64,000 nucleotides of DNA from NCBI GenBank assembly GCA_000333855.2, contig CM007315.1, positions 480,026 to 544,025 of the forward strand, read 5' to 3'. Every line of letters starts with the position of its first letter. The first letter of the stretch is position 1. The stretch is from Endotrypanum monterogeii. Its lineage: Eukaryota > Euglenozoa > Kinetoplastea > Trypanosomatida > Trypanosomatidae. This document shows, piece after piece, positions 11,153 through 22,761 of the stretch. The notes beneath the pieces are model-generated. The model saw nothing but the letters and a program-made list of their open reading frames with translations, had not been told where the DNA came from and did not search any database. The position numbers were made by a program, and so were the translations under genes.

Positions 11153-12466
11153 TCCACGCACCGCGTGAAGCCAGACGATATGTTTGTCAGGAGATATCGG
11201 GAGAAGGTTTTTAGTGCAGTAATTGCGAAGGGGGTGGGTGAACAAAAATTGTTCTGGGTGCAGAGATGTAGCAAGACGGTACACTGCCAGAGTAGTGGGG
11301 TTGACAGAATTCTAATTTTTGCAGTGTATGTTTGTGTGCGTGTATCACGGTAGCACATCAAATCGAGTCTATCAAGAGAAGGGAAACAAAAAAAAAGAGG
11401 AGCGGAGCGGAGGGAAGGATGGTTTGGGGGTGAGACTGACTGCAGTGTAGGTGTACCATAGCCCAGACAAGGCTCGAATACACAAAACATTATCTTGCCT
11501 TTCAGTGAACTGTTTCACTCGACGAGAGAATTATGTACCCGTAGTTCACCTATGCTGCTGCCGTCGTCGGGCAGTTGACTTGAGTCAAGAGAAAAATAAC
11601 ATTTGGGCAAAGAAACACTTGAAAGAAAACGTTGCGCGCATACTTGCCAATGCTAGATGTGGACTTCCGTGGTTATATACACACACACACACACACAACT
11701 ACCTGAGAGTCATCTACCAGGTTCACTAGATTCTTGTATGTCGTGCAGCAAATCTCGAGCATTTTCTATTACGGGGCGAGTGTTTACGCAGAATAGTTGT
11801 TGTGGCGGTGGTGGTGCGAGGAAGCAGACACACACACACACACACACACACATTTCGTCAGTAGAGCTACCATGGGTTAAAGTCTAAAAAAAAAAGGACA
11901 AAACGACACACAAAAAGAAGGGAGATACGAAAACCAGAGAGGCTAGAAAAACAGGTATATGTGCACGCCATTCCTCCACCCATTCTTTTATCGGTGAAGA
12001 GATTGACGGGATGTACGAAGTAGTGAGAGCATTCATATATATATATATATATATATATACGTATACATTATATATGAAATATAATATGAGATGTTTCACG
12101 GCGTAAAAAAAAAAATAATCCTGCGCACGCACACAACAAAAGACAACATCACAGAAAGAGAGAGAAAAAAAGAAAAAACAGTTGTTAAAAAAAAAATAAA
12201 AGAAACAATCGAAAAATAAAAAAGAAACATTCTAAGAGAAACATATACACACACAAAAAAAAAGGGAAGCTGAAAAAAGAGAGTTGGGAGGGCGGGGCGG
12301 GGCGGGAAACATGTTCCCTCTTTGGTGTCCACTATCATGATGTGTTTCAGTACTCTACTCCTCCCTCTCTCTCTCCCTCCCTCCCTCCCCGTCCCAACGC
12401 ATGCGACGTATCCGATGGAAAAGAGACAGGCGCACCACTTGTCGTGAAAAAATCGCTGGCATCGTT
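11128..12466. other. Spacer between the SPRY gene and the coiled-coil gene
   Basis: Holds (CA)n tracts at about 11683-11698 and 11828-11851, (TA)n at about 12035-12059 and A-rich sequence at 12100-12270. Just downstream of the SPRY gene's stop, the sense strand is strongly purine-rich (complement of the CT run at 12355-12392). No gene is supportable. Confidence 0.65.
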
Positions 12467-15400
12467 TCAGATAAGCTCGACAGCCCCACCTGCAGCGTTC
12501 ACCTCAACGCAAGGGTAGAGGGAGGGTGACAGCGCTACTCGTGTGAAGGCGACACCGCACTCGACACCATTCCAGGAGTAGCTGATAGACCGTTTGTCCA
12601 TGCGAAGTGTGCAAGATATTTCGTCGCCGGCTCGCACGATGCACTCGGACCTCGAGGGGCCTTCAGTGGTCACGGGTGTAGAGGTTTGTGGCGCATCTGT
12701 GGGAGACCACTGTTCCTGCTGCGCCACAGTACCCATGTCGTAGCTCTCTCTCGCGAGCCCTGCCCCGCTGCTAGAGCGTCGAGCCAACGCTTCCGTGGCT
12801 GCTGCACGCCAGCCCGGATACGCAGCGCTGCGAATGTTTTGGGTAGGACAAAAGAGTCGACCCTCCCGCAGACTGAGATAATAACAGCCGTTGTAGTGCA
12901 GTGCATTTTGTTTCTCGCCGAAGCTCTCCATTGGAACGTGGCGGTCCGCAAAGCCGACAAGGATGTCGCCGTCACCATTAGCACAGTCGCAGAGGATGCG
13001 GATGGTGAAGCGGAAGGCATTTTTTAGGTGATGCTTCCCCGCCGCAGACATGAGAGAGAAGTGAATTCTGTGACTGATGGTTCCCAGAGCAGCGCAACAT
13101 ACATCCATCACATGCGACTCATTAGTCGCGGGGAAAAATACGGGACGCTCAACGCGCTGCCTGCGTTTGCTCAGAAGAAGCCTCCCTGCCGTGCAGCTAA
13201 ACTGCAGCTCCACCCCGGTGCGTTGCCCTGTTCCCCTGTCGATGCTGCTTGTATCACAACTTGAGTAGTGTCGTGAGGTGCACGGTATATCTGATATTCG
13301 CGAGGCACAGGTGAGAACGCTGCCGCCACCGAACGCCTGTGGATCAGTATCCGATGTTGACCGTTTCCTGGATCGAGGAGAGGTGGTCTTGTCAGGTGAT
13401 TGCACATCGTCTTTGCTGCGCAGAGGTGGTGATGGTTGAGCAGATCGGCTGGCCAGAGAGGGCCCTGCGGTGTATCTATGAGTGCAGGCTATCTCGTCAC
13501 CATCGACCCCAACTAGGGAGGGATCGGCCTCACACCCGCTGAACATCGTAGGGTCAAAATAACGATCATTTAGGACATGTGCGGCCCCCGGCGAGCGCGC
13601 TCTCCCTGGGGAGCGTCCTCGCGCTGGCGAAGGCGAAGTACCAGGCTGCTGCAGCCTGCATGCAGGCATTCGTGACCGCTGCTGCGCACCTCCTCGTTGG
13701 TCATACCCACGGAGAGAAGGGCTGGCTATGGGTGAAAGAACATCATTGATGGGCACGTATGTCTTTTTCTTCACGGTTGACTGGTTCTCTCGACGGAGCG
13801 GGGCGATGCAGGGCACAGTCGTATAGAGGGAAGGCACGCTCCGATGGAGCCGCTCCAGATCGTGTTGCTCTTGTTCTTGCCCAGTAGTTGGCTCCCGGGT
13901 GTGAGCCGTCTCCCCTGATGTAGCCAGTTTGTGTGCGGAGAAGAGAGCAGCAGACAGGTTGCGGGAAACGCCATCGCGATACTCCACCTCGGAGGAAGAC
14001 GCGGGATAGTGCATGACTTTGATGTCTTCCACCGTGGAATGCCGCGTTGCCGATGTAGGAAGATGCAGAAAGGTGTTCTTATCGGAGACGATGGGTGGAT
14101 GAGAATTCTTTCTCGATGACGGTGGTTCAGTCGCTTCATGACTCTCTGAGAGAGACTCGCACTTTGTTTGAAGCACTGCAACTTCTCTCGTGGCATCTGC
14201 TAGTTTTAGCTGAGCTTCTTTGCATTTTTTCTGGTAAAAGTCTGCCTGCTGCTTATATTGTTCGGCAGCGGCTGCTTTTTCTTCTCTCTCCGCCATGAGG
14301 ACTTGCCGCTCTTCTTCCAGTTGCGCGCACCGCTGCTTATGGTCTGTCAGTTCACGGCGGAGGGCATCGGCTTCATCTCTGCATTGTTGAGTGCGATCGG
14401 CGGCCACCTGCAGCTCAGCCTTCGAGGTCGCAAGGGTAGTGGCCAGTTTTTTTTCAGCTTCAGCGACGCGAGACTGAAGATCGAGAGTCTGGCGCACCTG
14501 CCCATCTCGCTCGTCTTCGGTTTCTTGAAGTGCTAGTTGTAAGGTCGTTGACTCCTCGCTTCGTTCTTGGACGCACTGCCGCAGTTCATCGCGCTCGCGT
14601 GTGATCGTGTCCACCTGCAGTCTCAAAGGATCCACTGCGTCAGACGTCATCTTCGCACACTTCTCCTCTGCATCTTTTGCACGGCGCTGAGCTTCGGTCA
14701 ACTCTGCCTCCAGCTGCACAGCACGGCGCTCGGCACGCTCGCTCATGAGCTTGTACGTTCCCAGGTGACCCTGTATAACCCGCAACGCATCCCGCTGGTG
14801 TGCTGTATTTTCTTTCGCATCGATGTTCCCCGTCATGGCTGGGCGAGGAGATTGTAGTGAGGGAGACTGCCCTTCGGTCTCTTCTCCACCTGCCGCCGAA
14901 GTCGATTGCAGCTTAGGTTGGGTGGCGTAGTTGCGTCCAGAATTTTTCTCGAGACTTCCGAGAGCCCTGAGTGTTTCATTTTCTTTCGTGAGTGTACTTA
15001 TTTGCTTCTCCTGATCGTGGCGCGTTGCCTCGTTGGAACAAAGAAGCTGCTGGAGATGGTGTACTTTATTGTTTAGTGCATCCATTCTTTTTGCTGATTC
15101 TGTGACTGCTACGGCGTCCCGCTGTGGTTCAGTCGGCATTAAAAGATTCGCAGGTGTATGCGCAGCAGCGAGTTGTTCCTCCAACTGACGAATCGTTTGT
15201 TTCAGTGAGTGAACCTCATCTTGTGTCGCCACTATTGTGGGCTGCACCGTCACATCAGACGAGGTCACAGGGGGCGTGGCTGCAGTGTTTGTTGAGCGAG
15301 ATGATGAGGCGAGTTTCTCCTTTTGCTTCTCCAGCTCCCGCTGTAATTTCTCTTGCGCTTGCTCTGCTGTACGCAATGTGGAGTGGCATTGCCGCAGCTC

Positions 15401-16585
15401 CTTCTGCAGCGCCTGCTTCTCTTCCAGGTGGTTCTTCTTGTGAGTCGCTAAAAGAGACTTCTCGTTATTCAGTTTTCCTTGGAGCTCTTCCACCTTCTGA
15501 TCAGACTTTGCTAAGGATCGGCTCACCCTCTCCACGTTGCGTGTAAGTCGCGCGATGTCTCGCTCCTTCTCCTTGAGTGCCCGGTGGAGCTCCTTCAGCT
15601 CCGCTGTGAGAGTGGCGTCAGCTGACTTGGCACCGTCCGTGCTGAGCGCACGAGCGAAGGAGGTAGCGCTTTGGACCAAAGATTGCGGGGTAGACGGGCA
15701 CGAAGATGCTATCGCAAGACGGGATTGGGTAGAAGTGGCTGCGTCAGAGGTCGTCTCGGAGCCAATGCCGCGCAACGACACCACTTTTTTCGGACCTTGA
15801 GAGTCCTTCTCTCCATCTTTTGATGATGGTGTGATGTGGACAGCGTCACTTGGCTTTTCTGTGGAATGGGCTGCGTTCTTTACACCACCATCACCCATGG
15901 CAGGGAAACACGTCGAAAAAAGGTCTGCAGGCGACTCAGACCGCGAAATTCGCGGCACTGCGCTGCGTTGACGAGGCGAAAGGGGGGGTATGCACCTATC
16001 AGACGCACCCACACACACCGAAGATGTAGATTTGGCGCTGTGACTTGACGAGACGGAGGCGGGCTTACCCTCATTTATGAAGGGGGCAGGTTCCCCGTTG
16101 CTGGGAATCACTGGAGAGGCTTTCGTTGTCGTGTGTAGCCTTATATCGTCGAGATATAAGGGGTTCGGCGATCTTATGTCGCTTTTTTTGCCGTTCGCTA
16201 CTTCACCAGACGCCTCGGTCGCTTCTTGGAGGTATCTGTGAGGAGACACAACTGGCGGCTCCCGCCGGTGTGTTTCACATGAGTATTCCCTCGGTATCGT
16301 TGGGGTGCTAGTAGGGGAAGAGTACATGAAGGAATAGGCGGTGGGGCACGCGCACTGCCCCGTTTCCGTGCTCGGCTCTAAAGGGTGCTGAGGCGGGTTT
16401 TCTTTTTTCACTTGCGTCTGCGGAGGGGTGCGAGAGGCCGTGTCTGCTGTTTTCGGTGTAGTGCGTCTGAGGGACAAATTTGTATCATCTGGAGAGTGTG
16501 GCACATCACGTTTGACCGGTGCAGTCTTTTCCCTTTGCAAGTCGATGATACTGCTGGGGGAAGACGGTGGCATCATTGCAGACAT
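12467..16585 (-). CDS. Long coiled-coil protein with C-terminal SPRY domain
   Basis: 1,372 residues from the first ATG at 16585 (the codon before it is GTG). Residues 1-320 are a disordered Ser/Thr/Pro-rich region. Coiled coils run from about 325 to 425 and from about 595 to 810, dense in Glu, Gln, Lys, Arg and Leu. Residues about 830-1115 are again polar and disordered, with Ser-Pro-Arg repeats near 990-1010. The last 250 residues resemble a SPRY (B30.2-related) domain: FRFTIRILCD, GDILVGFADRHVP, a CYYLSLREGRLF segment, then GDEISCTLRMDKRSISYSWNG and GVAFTRV with ALSPSLYPCVEV, the usual ending strands. SPRY domains bind peptide ligands, so this protein probably links a partner to an elongated coiled-coil scaffold. 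No RING or B-box is present, so it is not a TRIM protein. Partner and location are unknown. Confidence 0.85.
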   Translation of the reverse strand: MSAMMPPSSPSSIIDLQREKTAPVKRDVPHSPDDTNLSLRRTTPKTADTASRTPPQTQVKKENPPQHPLEPSTETGQCACPTAYSFMYSSPTSTPTIPREYSCETHRREPPVVSPHRYLQEATEASGEVANGKKSDIRSPNPLYLDDIRLHTTTKASPVIPSNGEPAPFINEGKPASVSSSHSAKSTSSVCVGASDRCIPPLSPRQRSAVPRISRSESPADLFSTCFPAMGDGGVKNAAHSTEKPSDAVHITPSSKDGEKDSQGPKKVVSLRGIGSETTSDAATSTQSRLAIASSCPSTPQSLVQSATSFARALSTDGAKSADATLTAELKELHRALKEKERDIARLTRNVERVSRSLAKSDQKVEELQGKLNNEKSLLATHKKNHLEEKQALQKELRQCHSTLRTAEQAQEKLQRELEKQKEKLASSSRSTNTAATPPVTSSDVTVQPTIVATQDEVHSLKQTIRQLEEQLAAAHTPANLLMPTEPQRDAVAVTESAKRMDALNNKVHHLQQLLCSNEATRHDQEKQISTLTKENETLRALGSLEKNSGRNYATQPKLQSTSAAGGEETEGQSPSLQSPRPAMTGNIDAKENTAHQRDALRVIQGHLGTYKLMSERAERRAVQLEAELTEAQRRAKDAEEKCAKMTSDAVDPLRLQVDTITRERDELRQCVQERSEESTTLQLALQETEDERDGQVRQTLDLQSRVAEAEKKLATTLATSKAELQVAADRTQQCRDEADALRRELTDHKQRCAQLEEERQVLMAEREEKAAAAEQYKQQADFYQKKCKEAQLKLADATREVAVLQTKCESLSESHEATEPPSSRKNSHPPIVSDKNTFLHLPTSATRHSTVEDIKVMHYPASSSEVEYRDGVSRNLSAALFSAHKLATSGETAHTREPTTGQEQEQHDLERLHRSVPSLYTTVPCIAPLRRENQSTVKKKTYVPINDVLSPIASPSLRGYDQRGGAQQRSRMPACRLQQPGTSPSPARGRSPGRARSPGAAHVLNDRYFDPTMFSGCEADPSLVGVDGDEIACTHRYTAGPSLASRSAQPSPPLRSKDDVQSPDKTTSPRSRKRSTSDTDPQAFGGGSVLTCASRISDIPCTSRHYSSCDTSSIDRGTGQRTGVELQFSCTAGRLLLSKRRQRVERPVFFPATNESHVMDVCCAALGTISHRIHFSLMSAAGKHHLKNAFRFTIRILCDCANGDGDILVGFADRHVPMESFGEKQNALHYNGCYYLSLREGRLFCPTQNIRSAAYPGWRAAATEALARRSSSGAGLARESYDMGTVAQQEQWSPTDAPQTSTPVTTEGPSRSECIVRAGDEISCTLRMDKRSISYSWNGVECGVAFTRVALSPSLYPCVEVNAAGGAVELI

Positions 16586-17973
16586 CACCGTAGGGGTGAG
16601 GATGGGCGGAGATGGGCACCAAGTGAGGGTAGTGATTACACTAGAGAATCGTCTAATTATATAGTTGGGCAGTGGTCAACGTACCTGTGCTTGTGTCGGA
16701 GACATCAAGTGCCCCAAAAATAACGCAAAAGAAGTACTACTAGTTCTAGTGGTCGTGTATCCTTTTAAATGTCGACGAGGGGGAGAAGAAGAATCACGAA
16801 AGGATACACAAACACACACACATATATATACCTGTATATATATGTATATATAGATATATGTACGTGCTTTCGTACGTGTATAAAGATATCTTTTCTTGCT
16901 GTTTCTCAGTCGTTGAGAGGCTCCAACGAGAGGGGAAGGGGGGGGGGTAGACCAGGGATATTCACACGTGATAATATGTATGAGATCGGTGGACTGATAC
17001 TTCCTCTTGATGGTCAAGGGTGTGCGCACCAATTTGTAGACAGGAAAAAATTATATATATATATATATATATATAGGCGAAAGAGTCCCTTGGTGTCCTG
17101 GTGACGGGAAGGTAAAGAAAAAGGGATATATATATATATATGTATATTCATACAAGTATGTGCAGCAGGGCAGAGAAAGGGAAGAGCAAGATGTCACACA
17201 TCCGAAAAGGTTGGGTGGATGGAGGAGCGAGGGAGGAGGACATCAGGCACCAGTGTACATTTTTTTTTTCGCTTTGGGTACGAGGTGTGCGTTTATAGTT
17301 TTTTTTTTTTCTTCTTCCCTGGTTAATATGTAGATATATGCAGGGTTTATGCGCTGAGTTAGCACATGTCTCCAGTGTGTGATGGAGAGCTGTGCGACAC
17401 ACTTGCTACGGACATAAATAACTACTCAGCTGTTCCATCCACTGCACCATACTGCACGCAGCCCCTCACATGTTTCTTCCCCGTTCCAGCAGTGATCTTC
17501 CGAGGAATGAAGATGGGGGGGGGGGGAGGAGGAGGGGTCGAGCTCTAGTTTTGCATATCTGCTTTGTGTGTTATATGAGAGACTCGACGGTATCGATTGC
17601 AGCTGTCCGCATTCGACTCGATGGCCATCATCCCCCCCTTCCCTGACAATCGCTGATATCACGAGCGATGCATTCACGTCTCACCTTATATACGTCTTTG
17701 GGGGAGTGCCTATATTCCCAGATCAATCCAAGCCGTCGAAGATAAAAGACAGGAGAAATAAATAATATAATAAAAAATTCCCCCGGGGGTTAATTCCATC
17801 TTGTAGCCATCACTACCTCCTCCAGACCCACGCTGAGGTGTTACCTCCATGCCTTCCCCCCTCCCTTCGTGACGGTCATTCACCAGACTCCGTTGACAAC
17901 ATGGAAAGAACGGTTTGTATCACATCATAAACTTTCACTGTATGGGAACTGCAGCACTTGTCAGCTTCAGCTC

Positions 17974-18012
<39 letters not shown>

Positions 18013-19032
18013 CCACAGAAAGGAGCTAAGTGGTGTGTATATCTGTACACAGTCAGATATCACGAGCGATTAGCAGAGGGTCTGTTCACTGGAATGGTTC
18101 CGTGCTGAGAGGTGTGCAAGTGCGGGTAAGAAGAGGACACATGTCAGTGACATTCACATTTATATTTGTTTCTTGCTGCAACAAACAGAAAAAATGAAAA
18201 AAAAAAGAGCACGATGATTAACATGCGATGAGGACAGAGAGGGAGAAATTAAGTAAAAAAAAGAGCAACGGAAGATTGTATCCACTCCCCGGAAGAAAAA
18301 AAAAGAATCAATATCAAAACTAATACAGTTGAAGCAGCAAATGAGCACTACGTGATGAGGAGGGACGTTTTTTTTTCTCGAAACGATCTGCGGGAGCGCG
18401 TGTAGCTTACCACCCCCTGTGTGCATCGTCTATTTTACTGTTTCAGAGTTTCTCACAGCGTTGTCGACTGTGCGCCTCCACCCTGACGTATACAATTATA
18501 TACGCACGCACACACACACACACACACACATGTATATATATATATTGTTTCCACCGCTACTATTTATTTCCTCAGCAAAACTACTGTCAGAAAGGTCAAA
18601 GGGAATCCTGCGGGACGATCTTTGGCCATGTTCCGCATTCTCCGAAAAAAAAAATGGACATGAAAGCAACACAGATGGGAGACCTACATGAGACAATGTA
18701 GGAATATACATACATATTGGAGGCGACGGCGGCGCGGCCGTGCCATGTTCAGCAGCAGTAACTCTGATTTCTAGTTTTTTTTTTTCTACCACCTTGCCTC
18801 TCCAACGCGTTGCCTTGCCTGTTTGAATATATATATATATATATTGTCTAGGGTTTGAATATTCTAGAGTTGTAGATGAGCGCACGACGATATGTACTTG
18901 GTTCCATCTTGTGTACTCCCTTGCAGAAAGCTGTTGCGCCAAAGAACAGGCGGTATATCGGATTCACTGCAATGTTATTGTGCTATTCCTCCCCCCCCCC
19001 CATCCTTGATCGGACGTCTGCCTCTGGAAGTC
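16586..19032. other. 2.4-kb spacer between two coiled-coil genes
   Basis: Contains (TA)n at about 16825-16856, 17052-17074, 17128-17141 and 18826-18844, (CA)n at about 17978-18010 and 18509-18530, and a more complex island at about 17340-17760. No splice acceptor for the SPRY gene stands out; the best candidate is an AG at 16642-16641 after a short pyrimidine stretch. No gene is supportable. Confidence 0.6.
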
Positions 19033-22000
19033 TTATCTATCGAATGCCGAGTTTGCACGTTCCACCTCCTTCAACAGTGAGTATGAGGGATTCCGAGGAG
19101 TTTGACTTGCGTACACGGCAAGCTGGGAGCTTCGCTGCGGCCTCCCCAAAGGTACCTCAGGGGTGCGGTCCGCACATAGATGCGGTTTCGCTGTGTCCTG
19201 CGTCAGGCTGCAATCGTCTGGCACTCGCTGTTTCCACTGACGCCTCCCTGAGAGCGACGGTGACTTCACCAACCATTCATCAGAGCCTTCCTCTAGAGGG
19301 GTGTGCGATGCGGACGGTAATGCATCGCGTCGCTGTGGATGGTGCGCTCGCACGGATTCCATTTGGGATTCTTCACTGATCCCACTCCTATTTGTACCAT
19401 TGACAGATCTCGCCTCACATTGTGAAGAGGATCGCTTGCGGCGATTGCATTCGAGGGCTGCCACACAGCTCATCAGCACACGCTCCAGGGCCCTCCGCTC
19501 CTCTGCATCGATAGAGGGTGGAGGAGAAGACTCCTGCGCGCTGCGCCGATCAGTGGCCGCCTGCGGTGGAGCAGCGATGTCTTGGGGTTGGCCAGCTAAG
19601 AACTGCAGCTTCCGGATCAACTCCTCAAGAAGATCCCACAGCGCCAAGTCGGCAGCTCCAGGTTTCGTACCAGTGAAAGCCCCGGTGATGTCCATCGAGT
19701 GAGGCTGTGACCTGATCAGTCCTCTTCCCCCCACTGGCACGGAGTAGGTCGGCTGGGGAGAAGAGGTGGGATTCGATGCGTTGGGGTTGTTGCGAGGACC
19801 GGAGGAAGCGCGTCTTTCCTTGGGCGAGATATGGACCTGCTGTAGGAGGCCGAACTCTGCATGGTGGCGCGGCGAGTCCTCTTGACTGTTCAGGACACTA
19901 TTCATTCTACTGTATCTGCTGTATTCGGCTCGGGACGCGCTAAGGCGGAGATGCTTTTCTCGAAGATGCCCGAGTTCCTGCCGTGCAGAGTCCAGAAGGC
20001 GTGTTGCGTCAGCACTCTCATGCTCGTGGACATTGACGGCGTGCTCAAGCCGAGTGTTTTCTTGCTTGAGTTTCGTTATTTGTTGTGAGAGCTCCAGCAC
20101 CATATTCAGGTGTTTCTCGCTTTCGCGGTCACGCTGTGCCTTAACGCGGTCTAGCTCCTCCTGCGCTGCTTTCGCCTCGGCGGCGTACTGCCGGGCAAGA
20201 GCTGCGTGCTGTTGGTTTCCGATTTCCTTCATGGCGTGATTCTCTGCAGAGCGCCTTTTTGCCACCTCTGAGATCTGCTCCAGCTGTAGTTGGAGGCTAC
20301 GGATTTCTACGTGGCACTCACCTAGTTCCTTTTCGTATCGTGCACGCAACTGCTCCACATCGCTGCCGCCATATCCTCGCGAGGCCTGCAACTCTTCGAG
20401 CTCTGCCTTCATTGTCGCACAGCGCTGCCTGAGCTCGTCATTTCGTTCCTGTAAAAGTTTTGCCTCGTCCTCAGCGCGTTGCCGTCGCTGCTCCAAAAGC
20501 GCCGTCGCGTCGTGCAGCTCTGTATCGAATTCCCCCTCGAGTCGACGGCAGCGCGCTTGCAGGTGATGCACATTGCGCAACACGCTTTCCTGATCGGTTT
20601 CGCGGTCATGCAGATCACGCGTGGTTATGCCTATTTTCTCCTGGAGCTGATGAATAAATTGCCGTTGCGCCTCCAGCTCTGACTGCCTCCGATCGGCCAG
20701 CAGCTTCAGCTCCTCCAGATTCTTGGCAGCACGCTCGCTCGATACATGCCCGAGCCTCTCGAGGTTTGCCAGCTTCTGCTCGAGAAGTCGATACTGGGTT
20801 TCGAGTTCCTCGATATGAATGCCGCGCTCATAAAGTTGCACATCCTTCGCCTCCAAGACACTCGTTGCTTCCTGCAGTGCCTCTTGTAGTTTCCGGTTTT
20901 CGTCCTCTGCCTTACCAAGGCGCTTCAGTGCCGCATCAGCTGCCTTCTCGGCCTCGGCGCTCCTTCGTTGCTCAGCGTGAAGGTTTTCCTGCGCCTGACG
21001 GACAAAGTCTTTGCGCACACGTGCGCGAGCCCGCTCCTCTCTTTCCTTGAGCTTATCATAAAAAAGGTCACTTGCGTGTGCGTGGGTGGCTGCGGGGCGG
21101 TGTCCTCCACCGTTGTCTCCGTCCTTACCCTCAGCCTCGGCAGGAGTGGGGTGACTGGAGCGGGGCGTTTGAGAGGGCGTCAGGACATGGTTTAATATTT
21201 CTTCGAGGTCCTTCTCCGATTTTGTCCGTGCTTCTGTCTCTTGCTTCAGCTGTTGCGTCAGCAAGTTCATTTCCCGTTTGTGCACCGCTTCTGCTGTGGT
21301 TGCAGCACGGCGCACCCCCGCTAACTCTCTTTCCAGATCCTGGTAGAGGTGGCGCAGCTCTTCTTCGGTCGCAGTGCTTCGCTGGAGTTCCTGCGACCAG
21401 CGGTTTGCGCGTGCCTCCGTCGCGGAAGTTCTCTCCTGTGCTATTCGCGGCACCGCATTTGCGATTGCCACCGTGGTAGCACTGCCCTCTGCGGTGATGT
21501 GGAGTACAGACGCATCAGCGCCATCGCACAGATCGCTGATTGGACGTACAATTCCTCTGGTGCGGTGTGCCGCTGCATTTATTGTGGGTGAGGTGGGGCG
21601 AGAAAAGGACAGCTTCGTCGGATCATCTCCGCTGTGTGCCTTGAAGTTGCGCTCATGCCACTCTCCGGCGTCAAGGGGATTTTGTTGAGGTTGCTCAATA
21701 CGAGACGCGGGCGTGCTTTCTGACATACCTGGAGGCAGAGAGTATTCGTCTGCGGAGGACATGGGCTGCGCATCAGGCGGTGTGGAGGCGTCGTGCTGCG
21801 CTGGATACCGGGCCGCACTCCGCTTTTCTTCATATCGACAATGTGAGAGTTTGGAACCACTACTGTTTGAGGCCATCGTCCAAACTTCCGCTGGATCGCC
21901 TGCGAGTAGCTTGTTTGATGGCGTGCATGCGGAGGCACTCGCTTCCTGTGTAAGCTTCCAGCGTGCAAACGAGGTACTCGAGTTTAATGTCGATGGGGAA

Positions 22001-22059
22001 TTGGTCTCTGTCGTGCTGTGACTTCCAACCGATATGTGAGTCGTCGCATCACGCAGCAT
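19033..22059 (-). CDS. Long coiled-coil protein, unrecognised
   Basis: 1,008 residues, starting at an ATG 53 nt after a clear splice acceptor. The first 200 residues are polar and probably disordered. From about 210 to 720 the protein is almost continuous coiled coil: Glu-, Gln-, Arg- and Leu-rich, with long Ala/Glu segments and very few prolines. There is a break around 290-330 rich in Gly, His and Thr. The C-terminal 290 residues return to a low-complexity Ser/Pro/Arg/Gln composition with several acidic patches. No motor, kinase or nucleotide-binding motif is visible. Proteins of this shape in trypanosomatids are often cytoskeletal, basal-body or flagellar components, but nothing in the sequence assigns it to one. 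It is not obviously a paralogue of the SPRY protein, which lies immediately downstream in the cluster. Confidence 0.85.
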   Translation of the reverse strand: MLRDATTHISVGSHSTTETNSPSTLNSSTSFARWKLTQEASASACTPSNKLLAGDPAEVWTMASNSSGSKLSHCRYEEKRSAARYPAQHDASTPPDAQPMSSADEYSLPPGMSESTPASRIEQPQQNPLDAGEWHERNFKAHSGDDPTKLSFSRPTSPTINAAAHRTRGIVRPISDLCDGADASVLHITAEGSATTVAIANAVPRIAQERTSATEARANRWSQELQRSTATEEELRHLYQDLERELAGVRRAATTAEAVHKREMNLLTQQLKQETEARTKSEKDLEEILNHVLTPSQTPRSSHPTPAEAEGKDGDNGGGHRPAATHAHASDLFYDKLKEREERARARVRKDFVRQAQENLHAEQRRSAEAEKAADAALKRLGKAEDENRKLQEALQEATSVLEAKDVQLYERGIHIEELETQYRLLEQKLANLERLGHVSSERAAKNLEELKLLADRRQSELEAQRQFIHQLQEKIGITTRDLHDRETDQESVLRNVHHLQARCRRLEGEFDTELHDATALLEQRRQRAEDEAKLLQERNDELRQRCATMKAELEELQASRGYGGSDVEQLRARYEKELGECHVEIRSLQLQLEQISEVAKRRSAENHAMKEIGNQQHAALARQYAAEAKAAQEELDRVKAQRDRESEKHLNMVLELSQQITKLKQENTRLEHAVNVHEHESADATRLLDSARQELGHLREKHLRLSASRAEYSRYSRMNSVLNSQEDSPRHHAEFGLLQQVHISPKERRASSGPRNNPNASNPTSSPQPTYSVPVGGRGLIRSQPHSMDITGAFTGTKPGAADLALWDLLEELIRKLQFLAGQPQDIAAPPQAATDRRSAQESSPPPSIDAEERRALERVLMSCVAALECNRRKRSSSQCEARSVNGTNRSGISEESQMESVRAHHPQRRDALPSASHTPLEEGSDEWLVKSPSLSGRRQWKQRVPDDCSLTQDTAKPHLCADRTPEVPLGRPQRSSQLAVYASQTPRNPSYSLLKEVERANSAFDR

Positions 22060-22112
22060 CGTGGTTGTGGAACAATTCCGCTAAGCCGGCTTCCCCCTCT
22101 TTTCCCCCTTCC

Positions 22113-22143
22113 CTGGACACACACACACACAAAAAAAGAAGTC
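22113..22143 (-). promoter_or_regulatory. Predicted trans-splice acceptor for the 1,008-aa coiled-coil gene
   Basis: On the sense strand a CTTCTTTTTTT run and a (GT)n stretch end in CCAG, with the AG at 22114-22113. This leaves a 5' UTR of about 53 nt before the ATG at 22059 and no upstream ATG, supporting that start. Confidence 0.65.
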
Positions 22144-22761
22144 TTTCTTTTGTGATGTTTTGGCAAAGATGTCACTATTTCTTTTAGTACCTGGAGAGTA
22201 CTTTCATAAATAATATATAATATAAATATATATAATGTTTACCTTATATAAGAAAGGGAGGCAAATGCCGTCAGACTCACAAAATGTTTTGAAAACGAGT
22301 TGGTGACTAAATCAAAGAGAAGTGAGGAAAAGACAGCGAAAAAAAAAAGGAAAACAAATGCATGAGGCAAGTTGGCGACAGAGAGAAGCATACGCCTGTA
22401 TATATATATATATATTTCACTTTTTTGTTTGTTTCTTGGAGTGAGGGGGAGAAAACACACACCGACACGCACACACACACACACACACACTCCTCCCTTT
22501 CTTCAAAACAATAGGTATTGAGATATAAACGACTGGGTAATACATATTATAAAAGGTCATCCACAAATCGGCAAGCATCGTACATGCGTGTTTGTGTGTG
22601 TGGTGGGGGGGGTATAGGAGGGGGAGTTAAGGGAAAGAGCGTGGTGGAGGGGAGAGAGTTGGCAGCAGTAGAGGGTGTCAAGATAAAGTGTGTCGGCACT
22701 TCCTACATAAATGAAACAACCCTCCAGGGTCCGCACCTGAAATGCGTCAGCTCCCACACGT

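Noticed and set aside
17426..17677. 83-codon minus-strand frame in a spacer island
   Set aside because: It begins with GTG, has no internal ATG, and shows no recognisable domain.
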